Source: JAGXIT01 sp049293335 (lineage in GTDB: Bacteria; Patescibacteriota; Saccharimonadia; Saccharimonadales; UBA4665). Taken from it: DNA of 31,584 nt. Positions 7,623 through 15,349 of the stretch are shown piece by piece. Positions within the stretch are counted from its first letter, which is position 1; each line of letters starts with the position of its first letter. The notes beneath the pieces were generated by a model that saw only the letters and a list, made by a program, of their open reading frames with translations, was not told the origin of the DNA and did no database searches. The stretch lies in assembly GCA_049293335.1 (NCBI GenBank), contig JBATSO010000002.1, positions 1 to 31,584 on the forward strand. The letters run 5' to 3'. Both the position numbers and the translations under genes were made by a program.

Positions 7623-8905
7623 ACCAGTACCAAACATTCGTCTTTTCTGGCTACGATTTTACGCCACACGAAAAAATTCTTCGACTGCACTATGCCTACG
7701 ATGACGCCTTGCAGTTCACCGAAACATACCGTTTTGACTTCCCGTTTGCACAGTACGACCCCGCGGCATTTGATGCCGCCGTGCAGCAGCTATTTTTTGT
7801 GGCAGGCGTTTCGTACTATAAGGCTTATTTGGCACCAGAAATCGAAGTTCGCAGCGGTGTTCTCGACGAACCACTGGCCAGTTTTCTGAGCAAAACTTAT
7901 CAACGTGGCTTGGGCGAGTTTTTTTACGTTAATCGGCTTGACCCGCTCAGCCCCATCCCATTTAACGCTACAGTCGATACATTACATGAGGTTGAAGTTG
8001 ATGGCACAGGGCTGTTGATTGGCCTCGGTGGCGGCAAAGATTCACTGGTAAGCGTAGAGCTACTGCGAAATAGCGGACTCGATATTGCAACCTGGAGCCT
8101 CAACCACCGCCAACAACTCACCCCGCTCGTAGAGCGGGTTGGTTTGCCACACTACTGGGTCGACCGAACCTGGGATCCACAATTAAAAGCCCTGAACGAA
8201 AATGGCGCCTACAATGGCCATGTGCCGATTTCGGCAATCTTTGCCGCTGTTGGTACCATTGTATGCATACTGAGCGGTCGGCGCGACCATGTGGTGTCGA
8301 ACGAACAGTCTGCCAATGAACCGACCCTTTTTTACGACAATGTCGCAATTAACCATCAATATTCAAAGTCTCAGGAATTTGAACAAGACTACCAAGCTCT
8401 TTTAAAGCATTCTTTTGGTAGTTCCATGCGGTACTATTCTCTTCTTAGGCCGCTGACTGAACTACGCATTGCGGAACTATTTGCGCCATATTTCGAGAAA
8501 TATCATGCTGTCTTTAGCTCGTGTAACACAGCCTTTCGGCACGGCAGCAACCACCTTTTTTGGGATGCTACCTGTGCAAAATGCGCTTTTGTGTTTCTCG
8601 TACTGACCCCTTTTATTGCTAGACAAAAACTAGAAAAGCTCTTCGGTGGCAAAAATCTTTTACTCGATGCAAGCCTGGAGAAAACCTACCGACAACTTCT
8701 GGGAATAGAGGGCGACAAACCTCTGGACTGCGTGGGTGGAGTTCGCGAGTCCCGCACCGCAATGCGAATGGCCCAGCAGCAATACCCCGAACTCAACGCG
8801 TACAATTTTACCCTCGACACATCGTACGACTTTCGCACCCTACACAACCACGAAATCCCAGAAGAAATCTGGGACCTGGTCTCCTCTCAAACAGCCCGAG
8901 CCTGA
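7619..8905 (+). CDS. murL: UDP-MurNAc-L-Ala-L-Glu epimerase MurL
   Basis: 428 residues, matching MurL in length. A PP-loop-like nucleotide motif LIGLGGGKDSLVSVELL centres on 137-142. Later come NEQSANEPTLFY and a Cys cluster C302 ... C319-A-K-C322 in CNTAFR ... ATCAKCAFVFL, both typical of MurL. In X. oryzae MurL uses ATP to epimerise the terminal L-Glu of UDP-MurNAc-L-Ala-L-Glu to D-Glu, replacing glutamate racemase. ATG overlaps the murD stop by 4 nt. The C-terminal region (GGVRESRTAMRMA onward) completes the fold. The pair forms a two-gene operon that ends at REP pair 4, 9 nt after the stop. Confidence 0.88.
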   Translation: MNQYQTFVFSGYDFTPHEKILRLHYAYDDALQFTETYRFDFPFAQYDPAAFDAAVQQLFFVAGVSYYKAYLAPEIEVRSGVLDEPLASFLSKTYQRGLGEFFYVNRLDPLSPIPFNATVDTLHEVEVDGTGLLIGLGGGKDSLVSVELLRNSGLDIATWSLNHRQQLTPLVERVGLPHYWVDRTWDPQLKALNENGAYNGHVPISAIFAAVGTIVCILSGRRDHVVSNEQSANEPTLFYDNVAINHQYSKSQEFEQDYQALLKHSFGSSMRYYSLLRPLTELRIAELFAPYFEKYHAVFSSCNTAFRHGSNHLFWDATCAKCAFVFLVLTPFIARQKLEKLFGGKNLLLDASLEKTYRQLLGIEGDKPLDCVGGVRESRTAMRMAQQQYPELNAYNFTLDTSYDFRTLHNHEIPEEIWDLVSSQTARA

Positions 8906-8913
8906 ACTCTGGA

Positions 8914-8997
8914 TGTGAAAGGTTAGACCTCGCACATGTCGTGCATATTTATCTTCTTAGCCTGTTGATAGTTTTGTGCGAGGTCTAACCTTTCACA
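8914..8997. repeat. REP-like inverted pair 4, overlapping folD
   Basis: Units at 8914-8936 and 8975-8997 (reverse complement), 38-nt spacer, between convergent murL and folD. The second unit encodes the last residues and the TAG stop of folD (GTG AAA GGT TAG). Confidence 0.95.
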
Positions 8998-9794
8998 GTA
9001 GCGCGGGCGGCACGGATGACGTTTTCGAACAGGGCGCAGATGGTTAGGGGACCTACACCGCCTTTGCGGGGGGTGAGGGTTAAGTCGTCTCTTTCATACA
9101 CTGAGGCGTCGAGATCACCAACGGTTTTGCCCTTTTCGCCAGCCACTCCTGCGTCAACTACTACTGCGCCCTTTTTTATCATATCGGCGGTAATTAGACC
9201 CGCACGGCCAGTAGCAGAAATAACAATATCTGCTTCCCGCAAGACAGCAGCAATGTCTGGTGTTTTGGTGTTTACGACCGTAAAATCATAGCCACTTTGG
9301 GTAAACATTTTTTCAAGCGGTGCTCCAACCAGCCGACCACGGCCTACCAGCGCAATTTTGCTATGCACAACATCTACATTGTACCCCGCTAGCAACCACA
9401 AAATAGCCATGGGCGTTGCGGGGTCGTGCACGGCCCGTTCGCCCAATGCATCGACATCTTTTTCTGGGGCAATCAGGTTACAAATAGCGTCGGTTTCGGT
9501 GGGATCTTGCAGTGGTAATTGCACGATTATGCCGTGTACTTTGGAGTCGTTGTTTAGCTCGCTAATCAAAGCTGGCACCGCTGACTGCTCAAGCCTGTGA
9601 ACCTCTACTGCAACAAGTACTTCGGCGCCGTACTGCTGTTTTTTGCGTACATACAGCTCACTGGGGGCGTGGTTGCCCGTTAGAATAATCGCCAATTTTG
9701 GCTGCACATGCCAAGCCTGGCGCAAAGACCGCACTTCACGTGCCTGACGTTCTTGAATATACTCTGCCAGGTCACGACCGTTTAGCATTTTCAT
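8985..9794 (-). CDS. folD: Bifunctional methylenetetrahydrofolate dehydrogenase/cyclohydrolase
   Basis: 269 residues from the ATG at 9794 (MKMLNGRDLAEYIQ). Substrate motif SELYVRKKQQYGAE with the catalytic Lys, VHGIIVQLPLQDP, then the NAD(P) domain (LVGRGRLVGAPLEKMF) and the C-terminal TPRKGGVGPLTICALFEN. It interconverts methylene-, methenyl- and formyl-THF for one-carbon supply. Loop differences: usual VGRSxxVGxP is VGRGRLVGAP and usual TPVPGGVGPMT is TPRKGGVGPLT; both still fit the family. An upstream in-frame ATG would lie above the extended -10 (9802-9810) and is rejected. The C-terminus TVKG-stop is supplied by a REP-like unit. folC lies about 10 kb away. Confidence 0.95.
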   Translation of the reverse strand: MKMLNGRDLAEYIQERQAREVRSLRQAWHVQPKLAIILTGNHAPSELYVRKKQQYGAEVLVAVEVHRLEQSAVPALISELNNDSKVHGIIVQLPLQDPTETDAICNLIAPEKDVDALGERAVHDPATPMAILWLLAGYNVDVVHSKIALVGRGRLVGAPLEKMFTQSGYDFTVVNTKTPDIAAVLREADIVISATGRAGLITADMIKKGAVVVDAGVAGEKGKTVGDLDASVYERDDLTLTPRKGGVGPLTICALFENVIRAARATVKG

Positions 9795-9801
9795 AAGCCC
9801 T

Positions 9802-9810
9802 AGTGTATCA
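9802..9810 (-). promoter_or_regulatory. Extended -10 TGA-TACACT of folD
   Basis: The -10 TACACT (9802-9807) with upstream TGA lies 7 nt before the ATG at 9794, so the start codon is at the predicted +1. No -35 or Shine-Dalgarno. Confidence 0.65.
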
Positions 9811-9866
9811 CGTGCCCATGAGCAGGGCTGTAACCGTAAAGTCACATCACAAAAGCAACAAAGTGC

Positions 9867-9922
9867 TTGTAACGACACCTCGACCGCAGTATAGTCATAC
9901 TAAACAGTACCATAAAGGAGGT
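9867..9922 (+). promoter_or_regulatory. Promoter TTGTAA-N17-TATAGT plus strong RBS
   Basis: -35 TTGTAA (9867-9872), -10 TATAGT (9890-9895), start near 9902. A near-perfect AAAGGAGGT (9914-9922) precedes the ATG at 9926, fixing that start. It is one of the few classical leaders in the window. Confidence 0.8.
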
Positions 9923-9925
9923 AAC

Positions 9926-10651
9926 ATGGACCCACAAACTAGCCAAGCACAATCAGAGACTTTCCCGAAAGATTGGCCAGGCGCGTCAAAGATTTTTAAG
10001 TACGCAAAAGCAGCTACACTTACAAACTGGGTACTATACCTTGGCCTTACTCTAGGTACCGGACTCATAACATCACTTCTTTCAGAAGTGATGGGAGGCG
10101 ATAACTCTAGCCAAAGCGTAACTGCACCTTATATTGTTGCCCAGGTAGTCGTATTCGCCATAAACCTTGTTCTCTCAGCATGTCTAGTAATTATCCAGCT
10201 CCATAACGTTCGGCATGAAAAAATTGGTTTTGGAGAAGCTATATCAGCAACGTTAGGCCGTCTTCCTGCTTTTATTGGCATGGCGCTAGTGATGTACGTG
10301 CTGCTTGTTCTTTCTCTGGTCGCCCTGATTGTACCGTTCTTTTTCGTCATGCCACGGTTGAGTCTTGCTCAATATTTCTTCTTTGACCAAAACATGGGTC
10401 CACTAGAGGCTATTAAAGCTAGCTGGAATGCATCCAGTGGGCATGTCGGCAAAGTGTGGGGTATTATTGGTATGTGCATAGTGTATTCTTTGCTCATATT
10501 CACGATTATAGGCATACCCGTAGCATTATATCTACTTTTTATGTACAGCTCGGCTCCCGCCCTGCTTTACATGTGGCTTAAAAGATCTCCTTCAGCGGCA
10601 GAAACCCCCACCTCACCTATAAGCCCCGTCACACCCGTAACGCCAGTTTAA
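9926..10651 (+). CDS. Polytopic membrane protein, YciC/DUF975-like
   Basis: 241 residues. Five or six hydrophobic segments (about 32-55, 68-92, 113-142, 175-216) follow a short hydrophilic N-terminus. The block FFFVMPRLSLAQYFFFDQNMGPLEAIKASW (138-167) followed by HVGKVWGIIG is typical of the YciC / DUF975 type of small membrane proteins. The C-terminus (221-241) is a Pro/Thr/Ser tail of TP and SP steps. Role unknown; related families are only loosely linked to envelope functions. Single gene with its own promoter and a consensus Shine-Dalgarno, so probably well translated. Confidence 0.8.
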   Translation: MDPQTSQAQSETFPKDWPGASKIFKYAKAATLTNWVLYLGLTLGTGLITSLLSEVMGGDNSSQSVTAPYIVAQVVVFAINLVLSACLVIIQLHNVRHEKIGFGEAISATLGRLPAFIGMALVMYVLLVLSLVALIVPFFFVMPRLSLAQYFFFDQNMGPLEAIKASWNASSGHVGKVWGIIGMCIVYSLLIFTIIGIPVALYLLFMYSSAPALLYMWLKRSPSAAETPTSPISPVTPVTPV

Positions 10652-10666
10652 TAGTAAGATAACATC

Positions 10667-10695
10667 TTGCCAAAACAGAGGTGATTTGCTACACT
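10667..10695 (+). promoter_or_regulatory. tRNA-Lys promoter TTGCCA-N17-TACACT (extended -10)
   Basis: -35 TTGCCA (10667-10672), 17-bp spacer ending TGC, -10 TACACT (10690-10695). The start near 10702 gives a 23-nt 5' leader that includes the palindrome TTGCAT-G-ATGCAA (10697-10709). Confidence 0.7.
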
Positions 10696-10724
10696 TTTGC
10701 ATGATGCAAGTATTGTAGCAGCCC

Positions 10725-10801
10725 GGGCCAGTAGCTCAGCTGGTTAGAGCGTCTGCCTCTTAAGCAGAATGTCGTGGGTTCGAGTCCCACCTGGCCCTCC
10801 A
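10725..10801 (+). tRNA. tRNA-Lys (anticodon CTT)
   Basis: Full cloverleaf: acceptor GGGCCAG/CTGGCCC, D arm GCTC..GAGC, anticodon stem TCTGC/GCAGA with loop CTCTTAA (CTT), T arm GTGGG-TTCGAGT-CCCAC. CCA is encoded (10799-10801). The discriminator base is T, whereas bacterial tRNA-Lys normally has A. Confidence 0.95.
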
Positions 10802-10842
10802 AAGTAAATGACCCCCTTGTTAGGTGGGGTCATTTACTTTTT
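10801..10842 (+). terminator. Intrinsic terminator of tRNA-Lys, anchored on CCA
   Basis: A 15-bp perfect stem AAAGTAAATGACCCC (10801-10815) / GGGGTCATTTACTTT (10826-10840), 10-nt loop, then Ts. The first stem base is the final A of the tRNA CCA. The next promoter starts only 3 nt later. Confidence 0.9.
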
Positions 10843-10850
10843 GCTATCAT
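10842..10850 (+). promoter_or_regulatory. Extended -10 TGC-TATCAT of the HAD gene
   Basis: TATCAT (10845-10850) with upstream TGC lies 6 nt before the ATG at 10857. This implies a leaderless transcript and selects MPYRAVGF as the N-terminus. Confidence 0.65.
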
Positions 10851-10856
10851 AAAACC

Positions 10857-11459
10857 ATGCCATATAGAGCGGTCGGTTTTGATTGGGGTGGTGTACTAAA
10901 TGGCAAGCCAGGAAAGTTTTTTGGCGAGGCGGTCGCAAAATTGCTTGGCATACCACACGACGCATATTTAGAAGCATATTTTCATCACAATAAAAAGGTT
11001 AACCGCGGTGAAATTGGCTGGGAAAAGCTGTGGACTCTGGTGCTTACGGAACTGGGCCAGCCCAATAAAGTCGCTCCTGTAATGAAGCTTAGCGAAGCAC
11101 ATAGCGCCGACAGTTTAAACTTGAATGTCTTAGACTTAGTAGATACATTAAAAAAATCAGGCTACAAAGTTGGTTTACTCAGCAATAATACCCATGAAAA
11201 AGCAGCCGAAATGCGCAAAAATGGCCTTCATACACATTTTGATGTATTTCATATTTCGGCCGAAACATCGCTGGTTAAGCCCGAGCCCGAAGCTTTTCAG
11301 TATTTCGCAGACGCACTAGGGGTCACCATGGCCGAATTAGTGTTTATTGATGATGCCGAAAAAAGTTTAAGTACCTCTGGAGCATGCGGATTCACACCAA
11401 TTTTATTTGAATCTTACGAAAAACTTATCATGCAACTTGCAGACCTAAAAATACTGTAG
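10857..11459 (+). CDS. HAD-superfamily hydrolase, subfamily IA-like phosphatase
   Basis: 200 residues. Motif I FDWGGVLN (nucleophile Asp9), motif II LLSNN, motif III Lys in LVKPEPEAF, motif IV VFIDDAEKS. The second acidic residue of the usual DxD is Gly, as in YihX-like proteins with DxGG. The helical cap lies between motifs I and II. It probably removes phosphate from a small sugar or nucleotide; the substrate is not readable. Single gene, leaderless by prediction. Confidence 0.85.
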   Translation: MPYRAVGFDWGGVLNGKPGKFFGEAVAKLLGIPHDAYLEAYFHHNKKVNRGEIGWEKLWTLVLTELGQPNKVAPVMKLSEAHSADSLNLNVLDLVDTLKKSGYKVGLLSNNTHEKAAEMRKNGLHTHFDVFHISAETSLVKPEPEAFQYFADALGVTMAELVFIDDAEKSLSTSGACGFTPILFESYEKLIMQLADLKIL

Positions 11460-11557
11460 GCTTATTCTAAACAGTAAAACCCCAATAACTTTTACAGAGG
11501 TACGAATGATATTGAACAAGATCTCATTCGCTGCCCTGTTAGGTGCACCGTGTAGTC

Positions 11558-11566
11558 TGTTAAAAT
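11558..11566 (+). promoter_or_regulatory. Extended -10 TGT-TAAAAT
   Basis: TAAAAT (11561-11566) preceded by TGT. The predicted start near 11573 leaves a leader of about 7 nt before the ATG at 11580; no Shine-Dalgarno. Confidence 0.55.
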
Positions 11567-11579
11567 AAATACAAGCATT

Positions 11580-11969
11580 ATGAAATCGAAAAAGCCCAAT
11601 AAAAAACTTCGACGGTTCCTGCTGGTAAAAGAGGTTGTTATGAACTCGCTGGTGGTCGTAAGTTTTGGCCTCATTGCATTCGAACACTTCGAACTTTTGC
11701 CCGAAGACTGGATACTCGCAATAGACGCCTACGAAATTGCTATTTCTATTTTGTTCCTGGCAGAGTTCATGTTTGAGTGGCATTTTGCTCTCGACAGGCG
11801 AAAATATTGGCGTCACCACTGGTTTTATTTGTTTGCAGCCATTCCGCTTATTTCGACCACTGCGGAATACCTGCACGGCGTACGACTGCTCCGCCTACTT
11901 AAACTACTGCGCGTTTTTGCCCACACTCGCTACGAATATAACACGCACTTATTTGAAGAACACCGCTAA
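11580..11969 (+). CDS. Stand-alone voltage-sensor-like membrane protein (S1-S4, no pore)
   Basis: 129 residues with four hydrophobic segments: about 18-37, 47-69, 79-94 and 98-115. The last has positive residues exactly every third position (R102, R105, K108, R111 in VRLLRLLKLLRVF), the hallmark of S4 in voltage-gated channels. S2 has acids E52, E62 and E66. In S3 the usual Asp of the charge-transfer site is Tyr83 (WFYLFAAIP). The chain ends 14 residues after S4 and the next promoter follows, so there is no S5-S6 pore. It could be a voltage-sensor-only protein (as Hv1 proton channels are) or a truncated ion-channel gene. Basic N-terminus (KSKKPNKKLRR) suits the inside-positive rule. Confidence 0.7.
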   Translation: MKSKKPNKKLRRFLLVKEVVMNSLVVVSFGLIAFEHFELLPEDWILAIDAYEIAISILFLAEFMFEWHFALDRRKYWRHHWFYLFAAIPLISTTAEYLHGVRLLRLLKLLRVFAHTRYEYNTHLFEEHR

Positions 11970-12014
11970 ACGAAACGTTGCAAAAAAAACTTCAAGCTAG
12001 CGACTAATGTCGAC

Positions 12015-12058
12015 TATACTAAGAAGTAGGGAAAGCTAAGGGCCGAAAGGCGGAGGTG
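12015..12058 (+). promoter_or_regulatory. prs promoter -10 and structured leader
   Basis: -10 TATACT (12015-12020), start near 12027, weak -35 TTCAAG 18 bp upstream. The leader carries a GCC-GAAA-GGC hairpin (12042-12051) followed directly by GGAGGTG (12052-12058), 10 nt before the ATG. The spacing is long. Confidence 0.6.
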
Positions 12059-12068
12059 CACGGTTACT

Positions 12069-13088
12069 ATGGGTACAGCGAAAGCCAAACTTGATCCATC
12101 AAGCTTATATATTGTGAGTGGCACCGTTCACCCCAGAATCGCCCAAGAAACAGTTGCGGCCATGGGGCTCGAGCTAGGCCCACTAAACACAAAGCGTTTC
12201 GCCAACAGTGAGCTGTACGTGCAGTACGAACAATCGGTCCGCGGCAAACACGTTATTATTATGCAAACGTTTGCTCACGACTATAAGCGTAATCTTTCGG
12301 TAAATGACGCACTTATGGAAACCATGCTGCTTATTGACGCTGCTCGGCGTTCTTCGGCTAGCGAAATCACCATTGTTATACCCTACCTGGGGTATTCCCG
12401 CCAGGACCGCAAAGCCAAGGGCCGCGAACCCATTTCGGCGGCTGTAGTTACCAAGATGCTTGAAACAGCAGGCGCCGACCGCCTGGTGACCATCGACATG
12501 CATTCCCCACAGGTTCAGGGCACGTTTCAGGGGCCATTTGATCACCTAGTAGCGAGTGGTTTAATTTTACAAGAGCTCCGCGCCGAACTTATGGGCCACG
12601 ACCTCGAAAAATTTGCCCTTGTTTCGCCCGACACTGGTCGCGCTAAAGAATCAGAGCGTGCCGCCGATGAGCTTGGCATTCGCTTGCGCCACCTACAAAA
12701 AACTCGCGATCGTAAAAATTCGGCCAACATTTTGCGGCCAAAAAAACTGCAAGGTGTGGAGGGTCGTATTTGTATTATGACCGACGATATGATTGACACA
12801 GCAGGCACCCTGGTAACAGCCGCTCACACTTTGCGAGATTCTGGTGCCACGGGCGTCATTGCCTGTGCAACCCACGCACTCCTGTCTGACCCAGCACTTG
12901 AACGCCTACAAGATGGCGTGATAGACAAGCTTATTGTGACCGATACGGTGCCGATAGATTACGCACGCAAAGTTTTAGGCAACAAACTGGTAGTTATTCC
13001 TGTGGCGCCACTTATTGCAACTGCCCTGCACGAAATCGTAACAGGCGGTTCTGTTTCTGACCTATTTGATGGTAAAAACTACTTTTAG
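12069..13088 (+). CDS. prs: Ribose-phosphate pyrophosphokinase (PRPP synthetase)
   Basis: 339 residues. Conserved RFANSELYVQ, IPYLGYSRQDRKAKGREPISA, DMHSPQVQGTF (metal/ATP site), SPDTGRAKESERAA and the PRPP loop TDDMIDTAGTLVTAA are all present. The loop has TAGT instead of the more common TGGT. It makes PRPP from ribose-5-phosphate and ATP for nucleotide, His/Trp and NAD routes, or for salvage in a reduced genome. An N-terminal extension of about 10 residues (MGTAKAKLDP) precedes the usual start. It converges with the M14 gene across only 15 nt. Confidence 0.96.
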   Translation: MGTAKAKLDPSSLYIVSGTVHPRIAQETVAAMGLELGPLNTKRFANSELYVQYEQSVRGKHVIIMQTFAHDYKRNLSVNDALMETMLLIDAARRSSASEITIVIPYLGYSRQDRKAKGREPISAAVVTKMLETAGADRLVTIDMHSPQVQGTFQGPFDHLVASGLILQELRAELMGHDLEKFALVSPDTGRAKESERAADELGIRLRHLQKTRDRKNSANILRPKKLQGVEGRICIMTDDMIDTAGTLVTAAHTLRDSGATGVIACATHALLSDPALERLQDGVIDKLIVTDTVPIDYARKVLGNKLVVIPVAPLIATALHEIVTGGSVSDLFDGKNYF

Positions 13089-13103
13089 AATACTCTCGCC
13101 CGT

Positions 13104-15104
13104 TTACGGTGTATTAACGACTTTCCAGAGCGTATCGACATGTTTATCGAAGAATCGGCCCGTTGTATTGGGTAGCTCAACCAACACTGCTGGTGCACCT
13201 AGTTTTTCGCCAACCCACGTTTCGTACTCACCCGAAAACCCGTAGCCCATAATTTCCTCGGCGTTGTCGAACATTGTTTGATATCCGACCGAGACAGCGT
13301 ACATGGTACCAATAGCTGCCGAATCAGCCACTTTATTAATCCCCACCAGGTTCCCCGACGCATGAAACGAAACAACGACGCGTGGGTTAAGGCTGGTCGT
13401 AAGGTCGACAAGCGCTCGTGTTTCTGGTTCGGATAGCGGCGCAGAACCGCCGCCATTTACCTTCGTACCTCCTTTTATATCAACGTCTTTCTTCCAGTCG
13501 GATGAAGGGAAATTTCGATCAATGTTTACACCGTTCGCGTTGTAGCGATCGTTCGCCGCAATAGCATCGGGGTTCACATTTGGCACCACCACAATTTTCC
13601 TGTCTGATGGAATTTTGTAACCCTCTGAATCCAAATATTTCACCCAGTCTTGCATGATGTACATGCCGCTGGGCTCTGAACCATGTATGCCACCAGTAAA
13701 CAAAACTGTTTTCGCGCCAGTACCGTACGTATATGCAGTAATTGCTTGGCCTTTAACCGACCGCCCAATAACAGTCGTTGCCACGCGGCAAGTGGTGCGC
13801 GTGTTAAACGTCCAGCCGCTTGTCGAAACCATGCCACTTTCCCCAAGCAGGCCCTTTACAACAGAAAGCGTAAAGTTTGTACAGTTTGGTGCCGATTGCA
13901 AAGTATACACAATTTGATTCTTGTCGTAGGTAATACCAGCGTTTACTCCAGTTATAACAGCGAATTTGGAAATGTCTTGGCCCGCAACCAGTTGTTGGTC
14001 AAACGTAACAACCAGGCGTGCGCTTGTGTCTACGTTACTCGTAGGCGCATTGGTAGCAGTTATTTTCGGGCCGCCCGATGTTTCAAACTTCAGTATAAAT
14101 GGCCCCGAGGTCTTGCTGTTGTCGTTTGCAACTGCTTTTGTAACGGTTAGCGTATAGTTTTTTTCGCGCGGTAACTCATCGGGCCAACTCGCAATTAGTT
14201 TCGTGCCGTCTATACGTGTGTCGGTGGTAATTTTTCGCCCCTGCGCATCGGTAACATCTTCGAGCTGCGCGGTCGCTTCAACCAGTGGCTTATCGAATAC
14301 TACGGTAACCGTTTTGGGCCTACCGACCACCACTTCGTTTTGCTGAATGGTTGTACTTACAACCCGAACGGCTGGCAAGGTCGAAAAGTTCATTGTACCG
14401 ATGGCTTGAGCGTCTTTGCCATCAAAACTTCTTACAAGTGCGGCCTTGTAAGCAACGCCTTGTCGCAAATTTAAATTCGCAGTTGCACAGTGTACTGTTT
14501 GGGCAGCAACGTGGCAGCGCTGTTGTTTGCCAGATATTTTAATAGAATATTCAAAAGTTTCATCGGGCTGATTAATAGAAAGTTGTAAAGGCTTCGTAAT
14601 AGGTAGCGGCTTCATGGTTTGCAAAGACCCCACCACCTCGGGTGGTTTTGGCACTGCAACAAGGTATCGTGTTTGTAGCAGTCGCCAGCCCATTGGCGCA
14701 CTACTGGCAACTGTTGGCCCAGGAACGGGTGTCGAGCGCGGCGCAAAGCATGTTTTTGTAGAGACAACTCGGTGGCCCCTTACTAATATAGAGTCGCTAT
14801 AGGTAACGGCAAATTTACTTTCTGGAATAGTTCTCTGTAAACTCGGCAAAAACGTTAGTCGCGACTGACAAGTTTCTCCACTGTAGGCAAACTTTATGGT
14901 GCCAGGTGTTAACGCATAGGCACTGTAGGCAATTACCCCAAGAACTCCGAATACCAAAAACCCTACGGTTATGCGTCGTAAGGGCGTTGTGGTAGTTCGT
15001 TCTTGATGCCGATGAACTTCCCTCGATTCATAGACAGGCACAGCCTGGCCTATTTTATTCGACCGCCGTGTATCGCGTGCAAAAAAGCGTGAGAGAGATT
15101 TCAT
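13104..15104 (-). CDS. Membrane-anchored M14 zinc carboxypeptidase with Ig-like domains
   Basis: 666 residues from the ATG at 15104 (MKSLSRFF). A Thr/Arg-rich cytoplasmic tail, one TM at about 44-66, then an extracellular part: a region with FETSG and Big_5-like modules (about 255-350 and 350-440), then an M14 peptidase domain from about 455. Zinc ligands His474 and Glu477 (GGIHGSEPSG) and His581 (SFHASGN); catalytic Glu643 (VLVELPN). The NGVNIDRNFP motif fits the gamma-D-Glu-DAP amidase / carboxypeptidase M14 branch. It likely trims peptidoglycan peptides or host peptides at the cell surface. The longer 5' start (15173) is rejected because it lies upstream of the predicted transcript start. 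Confidence 0.9.
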   Translation of the reverse strand: MKSLSRFFARDTRRSNKIGQAVPVYESREVHRHQERTTTTPLRRITVGFLVFGVLGVIAYSAYALTPGTIKFAYSGETCQSRLTFLPSLQRTIPESKFAVTYSDSILVRGHRVVSTKTCFAPRSTPVPGPTVASSAPMGWRLLQTRYLVAVPKPPEVVGSLQTMKPLPITKPLQLSINQPDETFEYSIKISGKQQRCHVAAQTVHCATANLNLRQGVAYKAALVRSFDGKDAQAIGTMNFSTLPAVRVVSTTIQQNEVVVGRPKTVTVVFDKPLVEATAQLEDVTDAQGRKITTDTRIDGTKLIASWPDELPREKNYTLTVTKAVANDNSKTSGPFILKFETSGGPKITATNAPTSNVDTSARLVVTFDQQLVAGQDISKFAVITGVNAGITYDKNQIVYTLQSAPNCTNFTLSVVKGLLGESGMVSTSGWTFNTRTTCRVATTVIGRSVKGQAITAYTYGTGAKTVLFTGGIHGSEPSGMYIMQDWVKYLDSEGYKIPSDRKIVVVPNVNPDAIAANDRYNANGVNIDRNFPSSDWKKDVDIKGGTKVNGGGSAPLSEPETRALVDLTTSLNPRVVVSFHASGNLVGINKVADSAAIGTMYAVSVGYQTMFDNAEEIMGYGFSGEYETWVGEKLGAPAVLVELPNTTGRFFDKHVDTLWKVVNTP

Positions 15105-15163
15105 TTTGATTATTTTTATCTTGGTTTGTAATTTAATTTTTGGTGTTACAAAACCGTAAGCAC

Positions 15164-15172
15164 ATTGTAGCA
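15164..15172 (-). promoter_or_regulatory. Extended -10 TGC-TACAAT of the M14 gene
   Basis: TACAAT (15164-15169) preceded by TGC on the minus strand gives a start near 15157 and a leader of about 53 nt. No clear Shine-Dalgarno. Confidence 0.55.
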
Positions 15173-15218
15173 CACTAATCGTAGTAAAATAAACCCCTTT
15201 TTTAAGAATATGGCGTAA

Positions 15219-15240
15219 CCAAAATCATCCAGCATTTTGG
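15219..15240. repeat. Small inverted repeat CCAAAAT/ATTTTGG
   Basis: A 7-bp stem with an 8-nt loop in the divergent region between the M14 and secreted-protein genes. It may be an operator or part of a leader; no further evidence. Confidence 0.4.
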
Positions 15241-15349
15241 CTAAGAGAATGGAAGCCGGTTGAACGTCATTCAGCTAGCTCTCATGTTTAAGACTTATGC
15301 TGGGAATGTTGCACGAAAGCAACTTAAATCACTAAAGGAGGCACAGCCT

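Noticed and set aside
4922..8997. CRISPR array formed by the repeated 23-mers
   Set aside because: Units alternate in orientation, are separated by whole genes and have no regular spacing or cas genes.
15105..15173. Upstream ATG (15173) for the M14 peptidase
   Set aside because: It lies before the predicted transcription start, and the extra 23 residues do not look like a signal sequence.
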